Below are positions 42,729-52,083 of a stretch of 64,000 nucleotides of DNA, piece by piece. The stretch is taken from the NCBI RefSeq assembly GCF_020524885.1, contig NZ_JAIVKJ010000001.1, positions 1,612,001 through 1,676,000 on the forward strand, in the 5' to 3' direction. How positions within the stretch are numbered: the first letter of the stretch is position 1; each line of letters opens with the position of its first letter. A program made the translations under genes and the position numbers. The notes under the pieces are model-generated. The model made no database searches. It saw only the letters and a list, made by a program, of their open reading frames with translations, and had not been told where the DNA came from. Source of the stretch: Microbulbifer elongatus. Lineage in GTDB: Bacteria > Pseudomonadota > Gammaproteobacteria > Pseudomonadales > Cellvibrionaceae.

Positions 42729-45058
42729 AGCTGACCACCCTCCTCGCTGGCAACAGCACAATCTGCCATGCAGCGCGCGAAATAGATCTGGCCGAGCGCG
42801 ATACCACCGTCATTGGGTGGCACTTTGCTGTGACTGAGCACCTGGAAACCATTGCTCCGCAAGAGCGTTGTCGTACCTTCCAGCAGGCGTTTGTTTTGAA
42901 ATACACCGCCGGTAAGAAATACACGGTGCTCGGCGGCATCACGCGCGACTGCCAGAATCATGTGTGAGAGCGCATTGTGAAATGCGGCGGCTGTGTCGGC
43001 AGCCGTAATCCCGCAACTTGTATCGTCCAACATTGCCCTTACCATCGGCGCCCAATCCAGCTTTCCGTCATTGATGCTGAAAGAAAAATGACGGTCAGTG
43101 ATAGAAGGCCGTGCCGCATACTCTACCGCCATCGCCGCCTGCCCCTCGAAGCTGACTGATTGAACCAGCCCCAGAATCACCGCCACCGCGTCAAACAGGC
43201 GGCCCATGCTCGAGCAACGCGGCGTATGGATACCACGCTCGAGCATGGTCCGCACAACAGAAAGCTGCGAGGGCGAAAACAGTCTTCGTACCGGCTCCAT
43301 CGAAAACGCCTGCTCGCCAAGGCATTCGTACAGCAGTCCCAGCAAGATTCGTCGGGGGTCGCGAATCGCCTGTTCACCGCCAGGCAACGGAAACTCGCGC
43401 AGGCTGGCAAACCGCCTCACCGATCCTCGTCCGTCCCAGTGCAAAAACTCACTGCCTCGCAGGCTGTTGTCTTCACCAAAGCCGCTTCCGTCCCAGCAAA
43501 CGCCCAGGGCTGCGTCACGGTAGTGGTGTTCAGCCATACAGGAAAACAGGTGCGAGATATGGTGCTGGACTTCTACCGGCTCGCGTGGCGCCTGGCCACT
43601 TTTGCCTCGCCACTCGTTGCGTGCCCAGCGACTGGACACATAGCCCGGGTGCAAATCGCAAAGCACGGTTTCCGGCAGCTGTCCGTACAAGAGCGCCACA
43701 TCATCAATGGCACAGGTAAACTGCTGCAGCGTCCGTCGATCCTGCAGATCCCCGATATGTGCACTCATGTTGACAATATTGCCGTGACAGGACGCGACGC
43801 AGTTTTTGAGGTCGGCGCCCAGTGCGAGTAACGGAGGGTGACTTGTCGCGGTCTTCGGTAACGTGAGCTGCTGCGGCGCATAGCCCCGCGCACGGCGAAG
43901 CAGTACCGCTCGCCCCTCCATTACACGGACGACCGAATCGTCCAGCGGCCTGAGGATCTTGCGGTCATGCAGTAAAAAGCAGTCGGCAATTCTACCGAGC
44001 CGCTGCATTGCCTCGTCGTTACCGATACAGATCGGCTCACCGGCCACATTGCCACTGGTTGCTACCAACGGACGTTTGAACATCTTCATCAAGAGATGAT
44101 GCAGCGGTGAACTGGGCAGCATAACCCCGAGGTTTGGATTTCCAGGTGCCACTGCAGGGCAAACATGTTTGTATGCTTGAAACTGTGCCTCAACGATAGC
44201 GATGGGCCTTTGTGGAGCGCGAAGCACGGCTTCTTCTACTGCCGAGACAACGCAGTCAGCGCGCAGGCTGTCCAAGTCCGGATAGAGCAGTGCGAAGGGT
44301 TTGTGCGGGCGCAGCTTGCGGTCGCGCAGTCTTTTTACCGCACCGGTATTGCCGGCATCCACAAGCAGCTGAAATCCCCCGACGCTTTTCAGTGCCACTA
44401 TCTTACCCGTGCGAATGGCCGATACCGCCTCACCGAGCGCGTCCCTTCCCTCCGCGAGGGAGCTTCCATCTTGGTTCTGGAGCATCAATCGCGGCCCGCA
44501 GTTCGGGCACGCAATCGGCTCAGCGTGAAACCTGCGGTCATCGGGGTCGTGGTATTCGCGTGTACAGTCGTCGCACAAAGGGAAATCCTTCATGGCGGTA
44601 TGGGCGCGATCGTAGGGTAAGCGCTCGACAATACTAAGGCGCGGGCCACAGCGCGTGCAGTTAGTAAACGGGTAGCGAAAACGTCGGTTGGTTGGGTCGG
44701 AAAGCTCCCGCAGGCAGTCGTCACAGGGCGCCAGGTCCGGGGGAATCACAGTGCCCGTGGTAATACCGGGCTTACTTGAGAGGATTCGGAAGCCGCTATC
44801 CCGCACTAACGGAATCGATCGTGCCGAAACAGCGCCAATTTCCGCAAGCGCAGGTTTTTCCCGCTCCAGTGCCTGCACAAACTGCCTGAGATCCGTGCCC
44901 TTGCCCTCCACCTCCACAGAGACACCCGCGCCGTTGTTCTCGATCCATCCGCTCAGGTGAAACCTATTCGCGAGACGATAGACAAAGGGGCGAAAGCCGA
45001 CCCCCTGCACCTGCCCAGAAATATCGAGCCGCTGGCGTTCGCGATTCCTAGTGCGCAT
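42719..45058 (-). CDS. hypF: HypF, carbamoyltransferase of hydrogenase maturation
   Basis: A 779-residue enzyme that turns carbamoyl phosphate into the carbamoyl donor for HypE. The domains are in order: acylphosphatase (SGQVQGVGFRPFVYRLA, residues 14-30), two zinc fingers (CDDCLRE...CTRCGPR and CDDCTRE...CPNCGPR), the YrdC-like domain (ALKSVGGFQLLVDAGN), and the Kae1-like C-terminal half with VQHHISHLFSCMAEHHYRD and LTGGVFQNKRLLE. The start at 45058 overlaps the hypA end by 11 bp. A longer open frame of 53 codons upstream lies inside hypA and is not used. Confidence 0.95.
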   Translation of the reverse strand: MRTRNRERQRLDISGQVQGVGFRPFVYRLANRFHLSGWIENNGAGVSVEVEGKGTDLRQFVQALEREKPALAEIGAVSARSIPLVRDSGFRILSSKPGITTGTVIPPDLAPCDDCLRELSDPTNRRFRYPFTNCTRCGPRLSIVERLPYDRAHTAMKDFPLCDDCTREYHDPDDRRFHAEPIACPNCGPRLMLQNQDGSSLAEGRDALGEAVSAIRTGKIVALKSVGGFQLLVDAGNTGAVKRLRDRKLRPHKPFALLYPDLDSLRADCVVSAVEEAVLRAPQRPIAIVEAQFQAYKHVCPAVAPGNPNLGVMLPSSPLHHLLMKMFKRPLVATSGNVAGEPICIGNDEAMQRLGRIADCFLLHDRKILRPLDDSVVRVMEGRAVLLRRARGYAPQQLTLPKTATSHPPLLALGADLKNCVASCHGNIVNMSAHIGDLQDRRTLQQFTCAIDDVALLYGQLPETVLCDLHPGYVSSRWARNEWRGKSGQAPREPVEVQHHISHLFSCMAEHHYRDAALGVCWDGSGFGEDNSLRGSEFLHWDGRGSVRRFASLREFPLPGGEQAIRDPRRILLGLLYECLGEQAFSMEPVRRLFSPSQLSVVRTMLERGIHTPRCSSMGRLFDAVAVILGLVQSVSFEGQAAMAVEYAARPSITDRHFSFSINDGKLDWAPMVRAMLDDTSCGITAADTAAAFHNALSHMILAVARDAAEHRVFLTGGVFQNKRLLEGTTTLLRSNGFQVLSHSKVPPNDGGIALGQIYFARCMADCAVASEEGGQLCV

Positions 45059-45320
45059 CGGGCTGTTCGAATTCCAGGCTGTCGAGAATGATGTCCTGAG
45101 CCTCGGCGTGGTGGATGTCTGGTTGCTCCTCAATGTGGAGTTTGAGCCCCTCCAGCGCAGTGCCGGCGGTGGCCTGTTCAAAATGCTCCCGCAGGTGTTC
45201 TGGCGAAATATGCGCAAGCGCCCCGAGGCGGAGCTTTGCGGAAATCAACCGTCCCTGTTCCACATCCGCCACTCGATGAATTTTTTCGAGCAGATTATTG
45301 ATCAGTGATTGCTCATGCAT
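45048..45320 (-). CDS. hypA: HypA-like nickel chaperone lacking the zinc ribbon
   Basis: Only 90 residues, against about 113 for normal HypA. The nickel-site start [14 protein letters not shown] with His2 is intact, and the body ISAKLRLGALAHISPEHL and AGTALEGLKLHIEEQPD follows the family. Where the zinc ribbon should lie (CxxC and CxxC), the sequence runs from EEQPDIHH straight to ILDSLEFEQPDAH without a single cysteine. Nickel delivery may therefore work differently, perhaps with HypB from elsewhere; no hypB is in this window. It overlaps the protease gene by 19 bp and hypF by 11 bp, so translation is coupled. Confidence 0.85.
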   Translation of the reverse strand: MHEQSLINNLLEKIHRVADVEQGRLISAKLRLGALAHISPEHLREHFEQATAGTALEGLKLHIEEQPDIHHAEAQDIILDSLEFEQPDAH

Positions 45321-45787
45321 GGGGCACCTCCAGTGTGCGTATTCAGCAAAGTGAGAATCTCCTTTACGACTGTTTCCGCAGCAGCCTGTACGCGCGGTGA
45401 CAGCCCCTCGCCGATGGCAAAATTGTTTCCGCAGATTCCGTAGATACGCAGTGACCGCGGCAATGCGTCCATGATGCGCGCCATCTCCAGTGCTTCTACG
45501 AGATTGATGCCGTGGCTCGATGTAGTACAAAGCGTTGGCAATACCTCTTCCGCCAACCCGTCGAGGCAAAGAACGGCACCGGTCTCGGCCTTTTCTGTGG
45601 CCACAGCGTCTACCAGGCAAACATGCTGTCCTTTCCAGACTTCAAGCAGATTGACCATATCACCGCCATTTTCGATGCAGGGTACCGCCGGCTCGATCTG
45701 TGGTCGCAGTCGCTGCAAAACATACGGTCCGACACTGTCATCACCGCGAAAATGGTTGCCAAGGCTTATTACGACCCAGTCGCTCAT
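45302..45787 (-). CDS. Hydrogenase maturation endopeptidase
   Basis: A 161-residue HycI/HyaD-family protease that removes the C-terminal tail of the hydrogenase large subunit after nickel insertion. The start reads [19 protein letters not shown], with the first metal ligand in the GDD region, and [20 protein letters not shown] and the histidine of [11 protein letters not shown] follow. It overlaps the large-subunit gene by 4 bp, so it is very likely specific to it. Confidence 0.93.
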   Translation of the reverse strand: MSDWVVISLGNHFRGDDSVGPYVLQRLRPQIEPAVPCIENGGDMVNLLEVWKGQHVCLVDAVATEKAETGAVLCLDGLAEEVLPTLCTTSSHGINLVEALEMARIMDALPRSLRIYGICGNNFAIGEGLSPRVQAAAETVVKEILTLLNTHTGGAPCMSNH

Positions 45788-47103
45788 ACCCCGGTCCTTG
45801 GAGCTTGCTCAAGCTTCAGTCTGAGAAAATGGGTGGAACAGGAAATACAGGGGTCGTAATTGCGGATTGCCTGTTCACACTGTGCCTGCAACTGCTTCTC
45901 CGGAAGATGCATGAACTTCGGCAGCATCAGGCGCAAGTCATCCTCAATGGTTTTCTGATTCTGGGATGTGGGGGCGACTATCTTTGCGTCGACGATCTTG
46001 CCCGAATCGTCGATTTGATAGCGGTGGTAGAGTAGTCCCCGGGGGGCCTCGGTAGCACCATAACCAGTTCCCGCGCGAGGCTCGGCAGTGACATGGGCAG
46101 CATCGGGTTTCCGGTAGCCATCGATGATCCGGATGGCTTCATCAAAGGCGTATAAAACCTCAAGGCTGCGCACCACAATGCTCTGGAATGGATTGGCGCA
46201 AAATGGCGGGAAGCCGACCTCATCGGCCAGTTGACGCACCAGTGGTGACAGTAGTGCATAGTTGATGTTGTAGCGCGCCATCGGCCCGACAAAATAGGCC
46301 CCGCGCTCGATGAGAGTGCTATGAAGCGCACTGCTGTACTCGATATGCTCTTCCCGGAAATGATTGTCGTAGGCGCTAGCCGGTATCGAGAGGCCTCGGG
46401 TCGAGGCGATTTGCCCCCGGCTCATCGGGTATTCGTCCTCGTGTGACAGGGACACGAATTCATACTGCTGGGATTGTTCGCGCTCGAATTTCGGAAATAG
46501 CAGGGACGCCGCCCAGCGCACCGTATTCATGGCCATGTCCCGGGCGTGTAGCAATTCCTCGCGCAGCGGCTTTAGCTCGACGGCCCGGGGGGCGCGGTAA
46601 AACCCGCCGACCCGCACATTTATGGGATGCACCTCCCTGCCCCCCAGGAGACTGACAATGGCGTTGCCGGCCTTTTTAATACGCAGTCCATCCTGCACAA
46701 TGGCTGGGTGGTCCTTGGCCATCGCTACCGCGCTCGGGTAACCAAGAAAGTCCGGCGCGTGCAGCATGTAGATGTGCAGGGTGTGGCTTTCTATCCACTC
46801 ACCGCAATAGATCAAGCGGCGCAACGCATGCAGCTCTGGGGGTAGCTTCAGGTGCAGTGCATCTTCCATCGCATGCACGGAGCTCATCTGATAGGCAATC
46901 GGACAAATGCCACAGATGCGGGCAGTGATGTCCGGCGCTTCGCGGAAATCGCGGCCGCGCATAAAGCCTTCAAAAAAGCGTGGGGGCTCGAAAATCTTCA
47001 GTTTGACCTCGTGGACGCCGGCATCATCGTATCGCACATACAGCGCGCCCTCGCCCTCCACCCGCGCCAGGTAATCGACCTTGATGGTTTTATTCTTGGC
47101 CAC
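45784..47103 (-). CDS. hydA: Group 3b [NiFe]-hydrogenase, large (alpha) subunit
   Basis: 439 residues. The catalytic subunit that holds the NiFe site. The N-terminal ligand motif [20 protein letters not shown] and the C-terminal [13 protein letters not shown] fit the group 3b (NADP-linked, sulfhydrogenase type) family. The tail after the last His, [14 protein letters not shown], is the likely cleavage piece. [18 protein letters not shown] and [10 protein letters not shown] are also typical. Two tandem GTG codons (47106, 47103) stand behind GGGAGG; 47103 has the better spacing. It overlaps the delta gene by 14 bp. Soluble; no Tat signal on its partner. Confidence 0.94.
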   Translation of the reverse strand: MAKNKTIKVDYLARVEGEGALYVRYDDAGVHEVKLKIFEPPRFFEGFMRGRDFREAPDITARICGICPIAYQMSSVHAMEDALHLKLPPELHALRRLIYCGEWIESHTLHIYMLHAPDFLGYPSAVAMAKDHPAIVQDGLRIKKAGNAIVSLLGGREVHPINVRVGGFYRAPRAVELKPLREELLHARDMAMNTVRWAASLLFPKFEREQSQQYEFVSLSHEDEYPMSRGQIASTRGLSIPASAYDNHFREEHIEYSSALHSTLIERGAYFVGPMARYNINYALLSPLVRQLADEVGFPPFCANPFQSIVVRSLEVLYAFDEAIRIIDGYRKPDAAHVTAEPRAGTGYGATEAPRGLLYHRYQIDDSGKIVDAKIVAPTSQNQKTIEDDLRLMLPKFMHLPEKQLQAQCEQAIRNYDPCISCSTHFLRLKLEQAPRTGV

Positions 47104-47881
47104 CACCGTCCTCCCGCCTTCGGCTCGCCGCCTCAAACACAGGGTCGGCGGCATTGAAGTTCCGCAGATTCTCGATCACTACCGTTTTCTCTGCCCCCAA
47201 CTCCTGCTGCCACCAATCGCAGAGGGATGTGGTATTGGGATTTTCTTTCGGGCCAAAGCATCCGTAGCAGCCGCGGGAATATGCCGGGCAAATCGCACCG
47301 CAGCCCGCGTGTGTCACCGGACCCATACAAGGGGTGCCGTGTGCGACCCAGACACAGACATTACCGCGCATTTTGCATTCGATGCATACGGAGTGCGCGG
47401 GCACCTGAGGTGGACGCCGGTGCAGAAAAGCACTGATCACCTCCAAGAGCTGCCGCTTGTTGATCGGGCATCCATTCAGTTCAAAATCTACCGGCACATG
47501 GGCGCTGATGGGCGTAGAAGTTTTTAACGTATCGATGTATTCAGGGTGTGCGTAAACCGCTGCGATAAAGTCGTCGACATCGGCAAAATTACGCAGTGCC
47601 TGAATCCCGCCAGCGGTGGCGCAGGCACCGATACTCACCAGTATTTGAGACTGGGCACGAATCTCGCGAATACGTTTTAGCTCGTCCGGCGTGGTCACGG
47701 AACCTTCTACCAGCGAGAGGTCGTAGGGCCCGGGCGCCGGGTCGCTCGCGGCTTCCATAAAATAGGCAATGTCCACACACCCAGCCAGCTGCAGGAGTTC
47801 ATCTTCACAGTCCAGCAGGCTTAGCTGGCAACCGTCACAGGAGGTGAATTTCCACACCGCCAGGCGCGCCTTGCCATTCAT
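47090..47881 (-). CDS. hydD: Group 3b [NiFe]-hydrogenase, small (delta) subunit
   Basis: 263 residues. The electron-transfer subunit carrying iron-sulfur clusters. The proximal-cluster cysteines begin in [32 protein letters not shown] follows; the C-terminal part carries more cysteines ([46 protein letters not shown]). No Tat signal, so the enzyme is cytoplasmic, as group 3 requires. Start is the ATG at 47881, 5 bp after the gamma gene. The upstream open frame is inside gamma. Confidence 0.93.
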   Translation of the reverse strand: MNGKARLAVWKFTSCDGCQLSLLDCEDELLQLAGCVDIAYFMEAASDPAPGPYDLSLVEGSVTTPDELKRIREIRAQSQILVSIGACATAGGIQALRNFADVDDFIAAVYAHPEYIDTLKTSTPISAHVPVDFELNGCPINKRQLLEVISAFLHRRPPQVPAHSVCIECKMRGNVCVWVAHGTPCMGPVTHAGCGAICPAYSRGCYGCFGPKENPNTTSLCDWWQQELGAEKTVVIENLRNFNAADPVFEAASRRREDGGGQE

Positions 47882-47886
47882 TGAAT

Positions 47887-48696
47887 CTAGAGTGCGCGCA
47901 GGTTGAACCACGACCGTACACTCCCGTAGCTGAATACCGGCCCGTCCTTGCACACGAAGTTGGGGCCCCACTGGCAGTGGCCGCAAAGACCGGTGGCGCA
48001 CTTCATATTGCGCTCCATCGACAAGTAAATATCGGACTCCGACAGCCCCTTGGTAAGCAGCGTCTGGATGCAGAATCGCATCATCACCTCGGGGCCACAA
48101 AGGAAAGCAACAGCCTTACCGCCATTGATATCGGCAGTCTCCAAAGGCTGGGTAATCACACCAACGCGCCCACGCCAGGTGCTATCGCCCTGGTCCACCG
48201 TCAAGGTGATATCCAGGGAATCTGCCCAGCGTTCTAGCTCGCTCCGGTAAAGGATTTCATCGGGGTGCCGGGCACCATAGAACAACCGTACCCGGGCTGC
48301 CCCATGTGCCTTATCCCGCAGGCTGTAGAGCAATGGTCTTAAGGGCGCCATCCCCACGCCGCCGGCAATGATAAGAACCTCCCGTCCCGCAACAGTGTCA
48401 ATCGGCCATCCACACCCGAACGGCCCTCTTACACCAATCGCGTCGCCCTTTTGAAGTCGTGCGAGAGCCTGGGTGGCTAACCCCTGACTGCGAATAGTAT
48501 GTTGGTAGACACCGGTATCCGCGGGTGAACCGCTCAATGAAATGGCCACTTCGCCAGTGCCGAATGCGTACAGCATATTAAATTGCCCGGGCTTGAATCG
48601 AGGCAGTGCACTTTCGCCCTCCCGGCGAATGCCCAGCGTGAAAGTCCCGGAAAACTCCTCTTTACGTTCATCGATACGAAACAGCGCCGGTATCAT
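47887..48696 (-). CDS. hydG: Group 3b hydrogenase gamma subunit, FAD/NAD(P)H and [2Fe-2S] protein
   Basis: 269 residues of the ferredoxin-NADP reductase/DHOD-B type. FAD-binding part: [20 protein letters not shown] and [13 protein letters not shown]. Nucleotide-binding part: [20 protein letters not shown] and [14 protein letters not shown]. The C-terminal [2Fe-2S] ligands are in [20 protein letters not shown]. It passes electrons between NAD(P)H and the delta subunit. Start at the ATG at 48696 overlaps the CNBD-like gene stop (ATGA). Not related to the [FeFe]-hydrogenase maturase also called HydG. Confidence 0.93.
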   Translation of the reverse strand: MIPALFRIDERKEEFSGTFTLGIRREGESALPRFKPGQFNMLYAFGTGEVAISLSGSPADTGVYQHTIRSQGLATQALARLQKGDAIGVRGPFGCGWPIDTVAGREVLIIAGGVGMAPLRPLLYSLRDKAHGAARVRLFYGARHPDEILYRSELERWADSLDITLTVDQGDSTWRGRVGVITQPLETADINGGKAVAFLCGPEVMMRFCIQTLLTKGLSESDIYLSMERNMKCATGLCGHCQWGPNFVCKDGPVFSYGSVRSWFNLRAL

Positions 48697-49175
48697 TGCC
48701 CGGGATCCAACGGTGGGCGCTGCTGGCTGTAAATGTCCATCAACTGCATTCGGGTGGCTTGCAGCCTCTGGGTAACAATACGGGCAAAGCGCTTCAACAG
48801 CTCCGCGCCCATGGCGGTGTCCGTTTCGCATTTCTCCCTAAGGCATTTACCGTCCAGGCGAATCGCGTGTACTTCATCGACGGCACGGGCATCAAAGGTC
48901 CACATATACGGTGGAAACAACCAGGACCAGCCAAAGATATCGTTATCGTGCAGCGTCTGCAGACAAATAGCACCGTAGTTCGGCACAAAGCACTCCACTG
49001 CAACCTGCCCTGCCCGGATAAGGTAAAAATGGTCCGCAGGCTCGTTCTCCCGTGCTATGTAATCACCGGCGTTGTAGATATGGTTTTCACCGCATCCCGC
49101 AATGAAGTCCAGATGGCTTTCATCCATGCCTTTGAAGAATGGATGCTCGTGCAGTAAATCCGCCATGCTTTTCAT
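48693..49175 (-). CDS. Stand-alone cyclic-nucleotide-binding-like domain protein
   Basis: A 160-residue protein with a CRP-type beta-roll (residues 10-125) and no DNA-binding HTH. Domain features: [40 protein letters not shown] and [19 protein letters not shown]. At the phosphate-binding cassette the usual G-E and R-T/S are replaced by [18 protein letters not shown], so classical cAMP binding is doubtful. A final helix carries [19 protein letters not shown]. It has ATGA overlaps with the beta gene before it and the gamma gene after it, so its product is made with the hydrogenase. It could sense a ligand, act as a subunit, or modulate electron flow. Confidence 0.88.
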   Translation of the reverse strand: MKSMADLLHEHPFFKGMDESHLDFIAGCGENHIYNAGDYIARENEPADHFYLIRAGQVAVECFVPNYGAICLQTLHDNDIFGWSWLFPPYMWTFDARAVDEVHAIRLDGKCLREKCETDTAMGAELLKRFARIVTQRLQATRMQLMDIYSQQRPPLDPGQ

Positions 49176-50293
49176 TCTTTCTCTAGTTCCCTTATTCGTT
49201 GGAGTTCTTCGGTCAAATCTATTCCCACCGGGCACCAGGCGATGCAGCGGCCACAGCCAACACAGCCGGAAGTGCCAAACTGATCGTGCCAGGTGGCCAG
49301 TTTGTGTGTCATCCACTGGCGGTAGCGGGAACGGGTATCGGCGCGCACCGCGCCGCCAGAGATGTAGCTGAACTCACCTGTAAAACAGGAATCCCAGCGC
49401 TCCCAGCGTTCCGCGTTGTCACCACTCAAATCAGTGGTGTCTTCCACGGTTGAGCAGAAACAGGTAGGACACGCCATAGTGCAATTCGCGCAACTCAGGC
49501 AGCGATCCGCCAACTTATCCCAAGCCTGGCTTTCATAATTTCGGTAGAGAAGCTCCTTCACATCCGAGCTATCGAAGCTTCTCACGCCCTGCGCCATTTG
49601 CGACACCGCGCTCTGAACAGCTCGCTCGGCCAGCTTCTTCACCTCCACTTCCGCCGGCTGAACCGGTAGCTGCTGGAGAATGCCTTGACCTCGCTCAGAT
49701 CCGGCAGAGATCAGGAAAAGATGTCTTTCAACATCAATGACCTCGGTCATAGTCAGGTCTGCCGGCAGTGTCACCTCAGGACCTGTATTCATCGAGGTAC
49801 AGAAACACGTATTTGCTGCATAGATGCAGTTCACCGCGATCAGCAGCAGAGGTTCTCGGCGTTTGGCGTAACTGTCATTGGTATAGTGGTCCCCGAGGAA
49901 GACGCGATCCTGAATGGCAATGGCGTGGAGTTCACAACTACGAACCCCGAGAAAGGCCAGCGATGGCGCAGGTTCTTCAATGGCGACTATCTGGATGCCG
50001 CTACTATCCTTTCTCGCCTGCCATACCTTCCTGCGTGGTAGCTGCAGAAATTTCTTCCACGATTGTGGGCCCATGGCGTAGCCAAAATAGGCACCGTCAT
50101 CCCGTCGTTTCAATCGATACTGGCCTTTCTCCTGCTCATCTTTCCAGCCACGGGGAAGGTCGGACGCAGATTGAATGTCATCGTAGACAATAGCGCCGTC
50201 CCGAATGACAGGGCCCACAAGCTGGTGACCCTGCGCGCGTATTACCTGGATCAGTACATCCAGGTCTTCGGCCTTCAACTGAAATCGTTGCAT
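49172..50293 (-). CDS. hydB: Group 3b hydrogenase beta subunit, two [4Fe-4S] ferredoxin-type protein
   Basis: A 373-residue iron-sulfur subunit of the sulfhydrogenase type. Two cluster motifs are seen: [17 protein letters not shown] (about 268-284) and [17 protein letters not shown] (about 343-358). Between and before them are [16 protein letters not shown] and [17 protein letters not shown], typical of this family. It should relay electrons between the gamma subunit and other carriers. First gene of the operon. GGGAG stands about 10 nt before the ATG at 50293. Divergent from the GNAT gene with a 140-bp gap. Confidence 0.92.
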   Translation of the reverse strand: MQRFQLKAEDLDVLIQVIRAQGHQLVGPVIRDGAIVYDDIQSASDLPRGWKDEQEKGQYRLKRRDDGAYFGYAMGPQSWKKFLQLPRRKVWQARKDSSGIQIVAIEEPAPSLAFLGVRSCELHAIAIQDRVFLGDHYTNDSYAKRREPLLLIAVNCIYAANTCFCTSMNTGPEVTLPADLTMTEVIDVERHLFLISAGSERGQGILQQLPVQPAEVEVKKLAERAVQSAVSQMAQGVRSFDSSDVKELLYRNYESQAWDKLADRCLSCANCTMACPTCFCSTVEDTTDLSGDNAERWERWDSCFTGEFSYISGGAVRADTRSRYRQWMTHKLATWHDQFGTSGCVGCGRCIAWCPVGIDLTEELQRIRELEKE

Positions 50294-50327
50294 TAACCCG
50301 CGCTCCCACCGCCCCTGACCGCCGAAG

Positions 50328-50333
50328 ATTATG
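50328..50333 (-). promoter_or_regulatory. Candidate -10 box of the hydrogenase operon
   Basis: On the minus strand CATAAT is five of six to TATAAT, with a predicted start near 50321 and a leader of about 28 nt. No good -35 is present at 17 bp (CCAATC). The inverted sequence TTGGGCGGTACCAA at 50353-50366 sits over the -35 position and could bind an activator. Confidence 0.3.
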
Positions 50334-50434
50334 CACCTAATGCCTCTGTGGATTGGGCGGTACCAAGCGCACAGAACTATTATTCAGGACGAGTGTAGAA
50401 ACGGACGGCCCCACTTGAGAGGAGACAGGTGACA

Positions 50435-50983
50435 ATGTCGAGCGAAAACCATCACGAAGCACTGTCCAGAACGGTTACCGAGAAGTTGCGAAATGGTCAG
50501 GTTGTCACTATCCGTCCGCTGGACAGAGCGGATATCGACCTTGAGCGCGAATTTATTACCGGCCTGTCACCGGAATCGCGCCATTTCCGCTTTCTAGGCG
50601 GCGGTGGTGCACCGAGCGAAAAGCAGCTGCAACAGTTAACCGATGTCGATCATGACAAGCGCGAAGCCTTTATTGCCCTGATCGAACAGGATGGGCAAGA
50701 AAGTGAAATTGGCGTTTCCCGTTACGCCCTCGACGCTAACGGCAAGGCTGCAGAATGTGCGGTTGTCATCGGCGATGACTGGCAGACGCAAGGGCTGGGA
50801 ACGCTGTTACTGAATCGGCTGATTGAGACAGCGCGCGCTCGGGGGATCGACCAGCTTTATTCTATCGATTCGGCGGTAAATACCCGGCTACGCGATGTGG
50901 CGGTTGCAATGGGCTGGACCTGTCGCGCAGAGCCCAAGGACCCAACCCTGGTTGTCTATACGCTCGATCTGACAGCCACATAA
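50435..50983 (+). CDS. Pat-like GNAT acetyltransferase
   Basis: A 182-residue acetyltransferase. The motif VTIRPLDRADIDLEREFITG with LSPESRHFRFLG near the N-terminus matches the GNAT domain of bacterial protein acetyltransferases (Pat). The acetyl-CoA loop is DDWQTQGLGTLLLNRL. It ends soon after RDVAVAMGWTCRAEPKD. In this family the targets are often metabolic enzymes such as acyl-CoA synthetases, but the target here is unknown. GGAG lies 10 nt before the ATG at 50435; a GTG at 50429 is also in frame. First gene of the divergent operon opposite the hydrogenase. Confidence 0.88.
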   Translation: MSSENHHEALSRTVTEKLRNGQVVTIRPLDRADIDLEREFITGLSPESRHFRFLGGGGAPSEKQLQQLTDVDHDKREAFIALIEQDGQESEIGVSRYALDANGKAAECAVVIGDDWQTQGLGTLLLNRLIETARARGIDQLYSIDSAVNTRLRDVAVAMGWTCRAEPKDPTLVVYTLDLTAT

Positions 50984-51061
50984 AGAAGATCATGCCGCTA
51001 AATCCTCCAGCAATAGCGCGCCTCGCCCACCTGACTGCAAACGGAATTTAGGAAATAGACC

Positions 51062-52060
51062 ATGAGAATCGGCATCAATGGACTTGGACGTATTGGCCGA
51101 CAAGTACTCCGTATCGCGCTGGAATCGCATCATGGTGGCCTGGAAGTTGTCCATGTAAATGATCTCGCTAGCGTAGAAAGCCTTGCCTATCTCCTGGAGC
51201 TAGACACCACCTACCACACCAGGAACCTGAAGGTTCACGGTGAAGGTGATCAATTGTTTGTTGATGGCCAGGCGATTTCCGTCAGTGCAGAAGAAGATCC
51301 CGCCAGGCTGCCATGGGGAGAAAAAGGCGTAGATATCGTTTTTGAGTGCACCGGTAATTTCCGCACGAGAGCCGGGGCGTCCAAACACCTCGCTGCGGGC
51401 GCCAAAAAGGTGCTGATCTCAGCGCCAGGCAAGAGCATGCTAGACGGTCACTTCGTCGTCGGCATCAACGATCAGCGCTACGACAGGCATCGCCATAACA
51501 TCATCTCCACCGCAAGCTGTACCACCAATTGCCTGGCGCCGGTGGCAAAGGTTCTTAACGACGAGTTTGGCATTGAGCATGGTTTGATCAATACCATTCA
51601 CGCATACACTTCCTCACAAAACCTTGTGGATGGACACAATCCCAAACTTCGCCGCGGTCGCGCTGCCGCAGAAAACCTGGTGCCCACCACGACCGGCGCA
51701 GCAACCACCATTGGCCTGATCATCCCAGAGTTGTCGGGCAAAATGCATGGCTGTGCCGTGCGGGCACCACTGAAGTGTGGATCGCTGCTGGATCTTACTT
51801 GCACCCTAAAAAAAGGAACCAATGTCGACGAAGTCAACAATACGTTCCGGCATTGGGCGCAGGGCCCGTTGAAAGACATCCTTGCGGTTGACGATCGTGA
51901 ATTGGTGTCCAGTGACATCGTAGGAAGGCCCTACAGCGCCATCGTGACAACTAAAGACACCTGCATGGTGGGAGACAAGTTCCTCAAGGTGTTCGCCTGG
52001 TACGACAACGAGTGGGCGTTTTCTCAGCGTTGTGTCGATATGATGACGCGGATGCTGTAA
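51062..52060 (+). CDS. gap: Glyceraldehyde-3-phosphate dehydrogenase, type I
   Basis: A 332-residue enzyme. The Rossmann start RIGINGLGRIGRQVLRIAL, the catalytic cysteine C153 in STASCTTNCLAP, the GAATTIGLIIPELSGKM part and the NEWAFSQRC ending are all present. In the first domain the segment DTTYHTRNLKVHGEGDQLFV and the later GKSMLDGHFVVGIN differ from housekeeping GapA, so this looks like an accessory isoform. ND at residues 33-34 suggests NAD use, uncertain. AGGA stands 8 nt upstream. pfkB begins 23 bp later. Confidence 0.93.
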   Translation: MRIGINGLGRIGRQVLRIALESHHGGLEVVHVNDLASVESLAYLLELDTTYHTRNLKVHGEGDQLFVDGQAISVSAEEDPARLPWGEKGVDIVFECTGNFRTRAGASKHLAAGAKKVLISAPGKSMLDGHFVVGINDQRYDRHRHNIISTASCTTNCLAPVAKVLNDEFGIEHGLINTIHAYTSSQNLVDGHNPKLRRGRAAAENLVPTTTGAATTIGLIIPELSGKMHGCAVRAPLKCGSLLDLTCTLKKGTNVDEVNNTFRHWAQGPLKDILAVDDRELVSSDIVGRPYSAIVTTKDTCMVGDKFLKVFAWYDNEWAFSQRCVDMMTRML

Positions 52061-52083
52061 CGGCCAGAGTCTCTGCAGAGATC

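Noticed and set aside
50353-50366. TTGGGCGGTACCAA as a true FNR/Anr box
   Set aside because: Only the outer TTG and CAA agree with TTGAT-N4-ATCAA, and its distance to the -10 boxes does not fit a class II site. Kept only as a weak inverted sequence.
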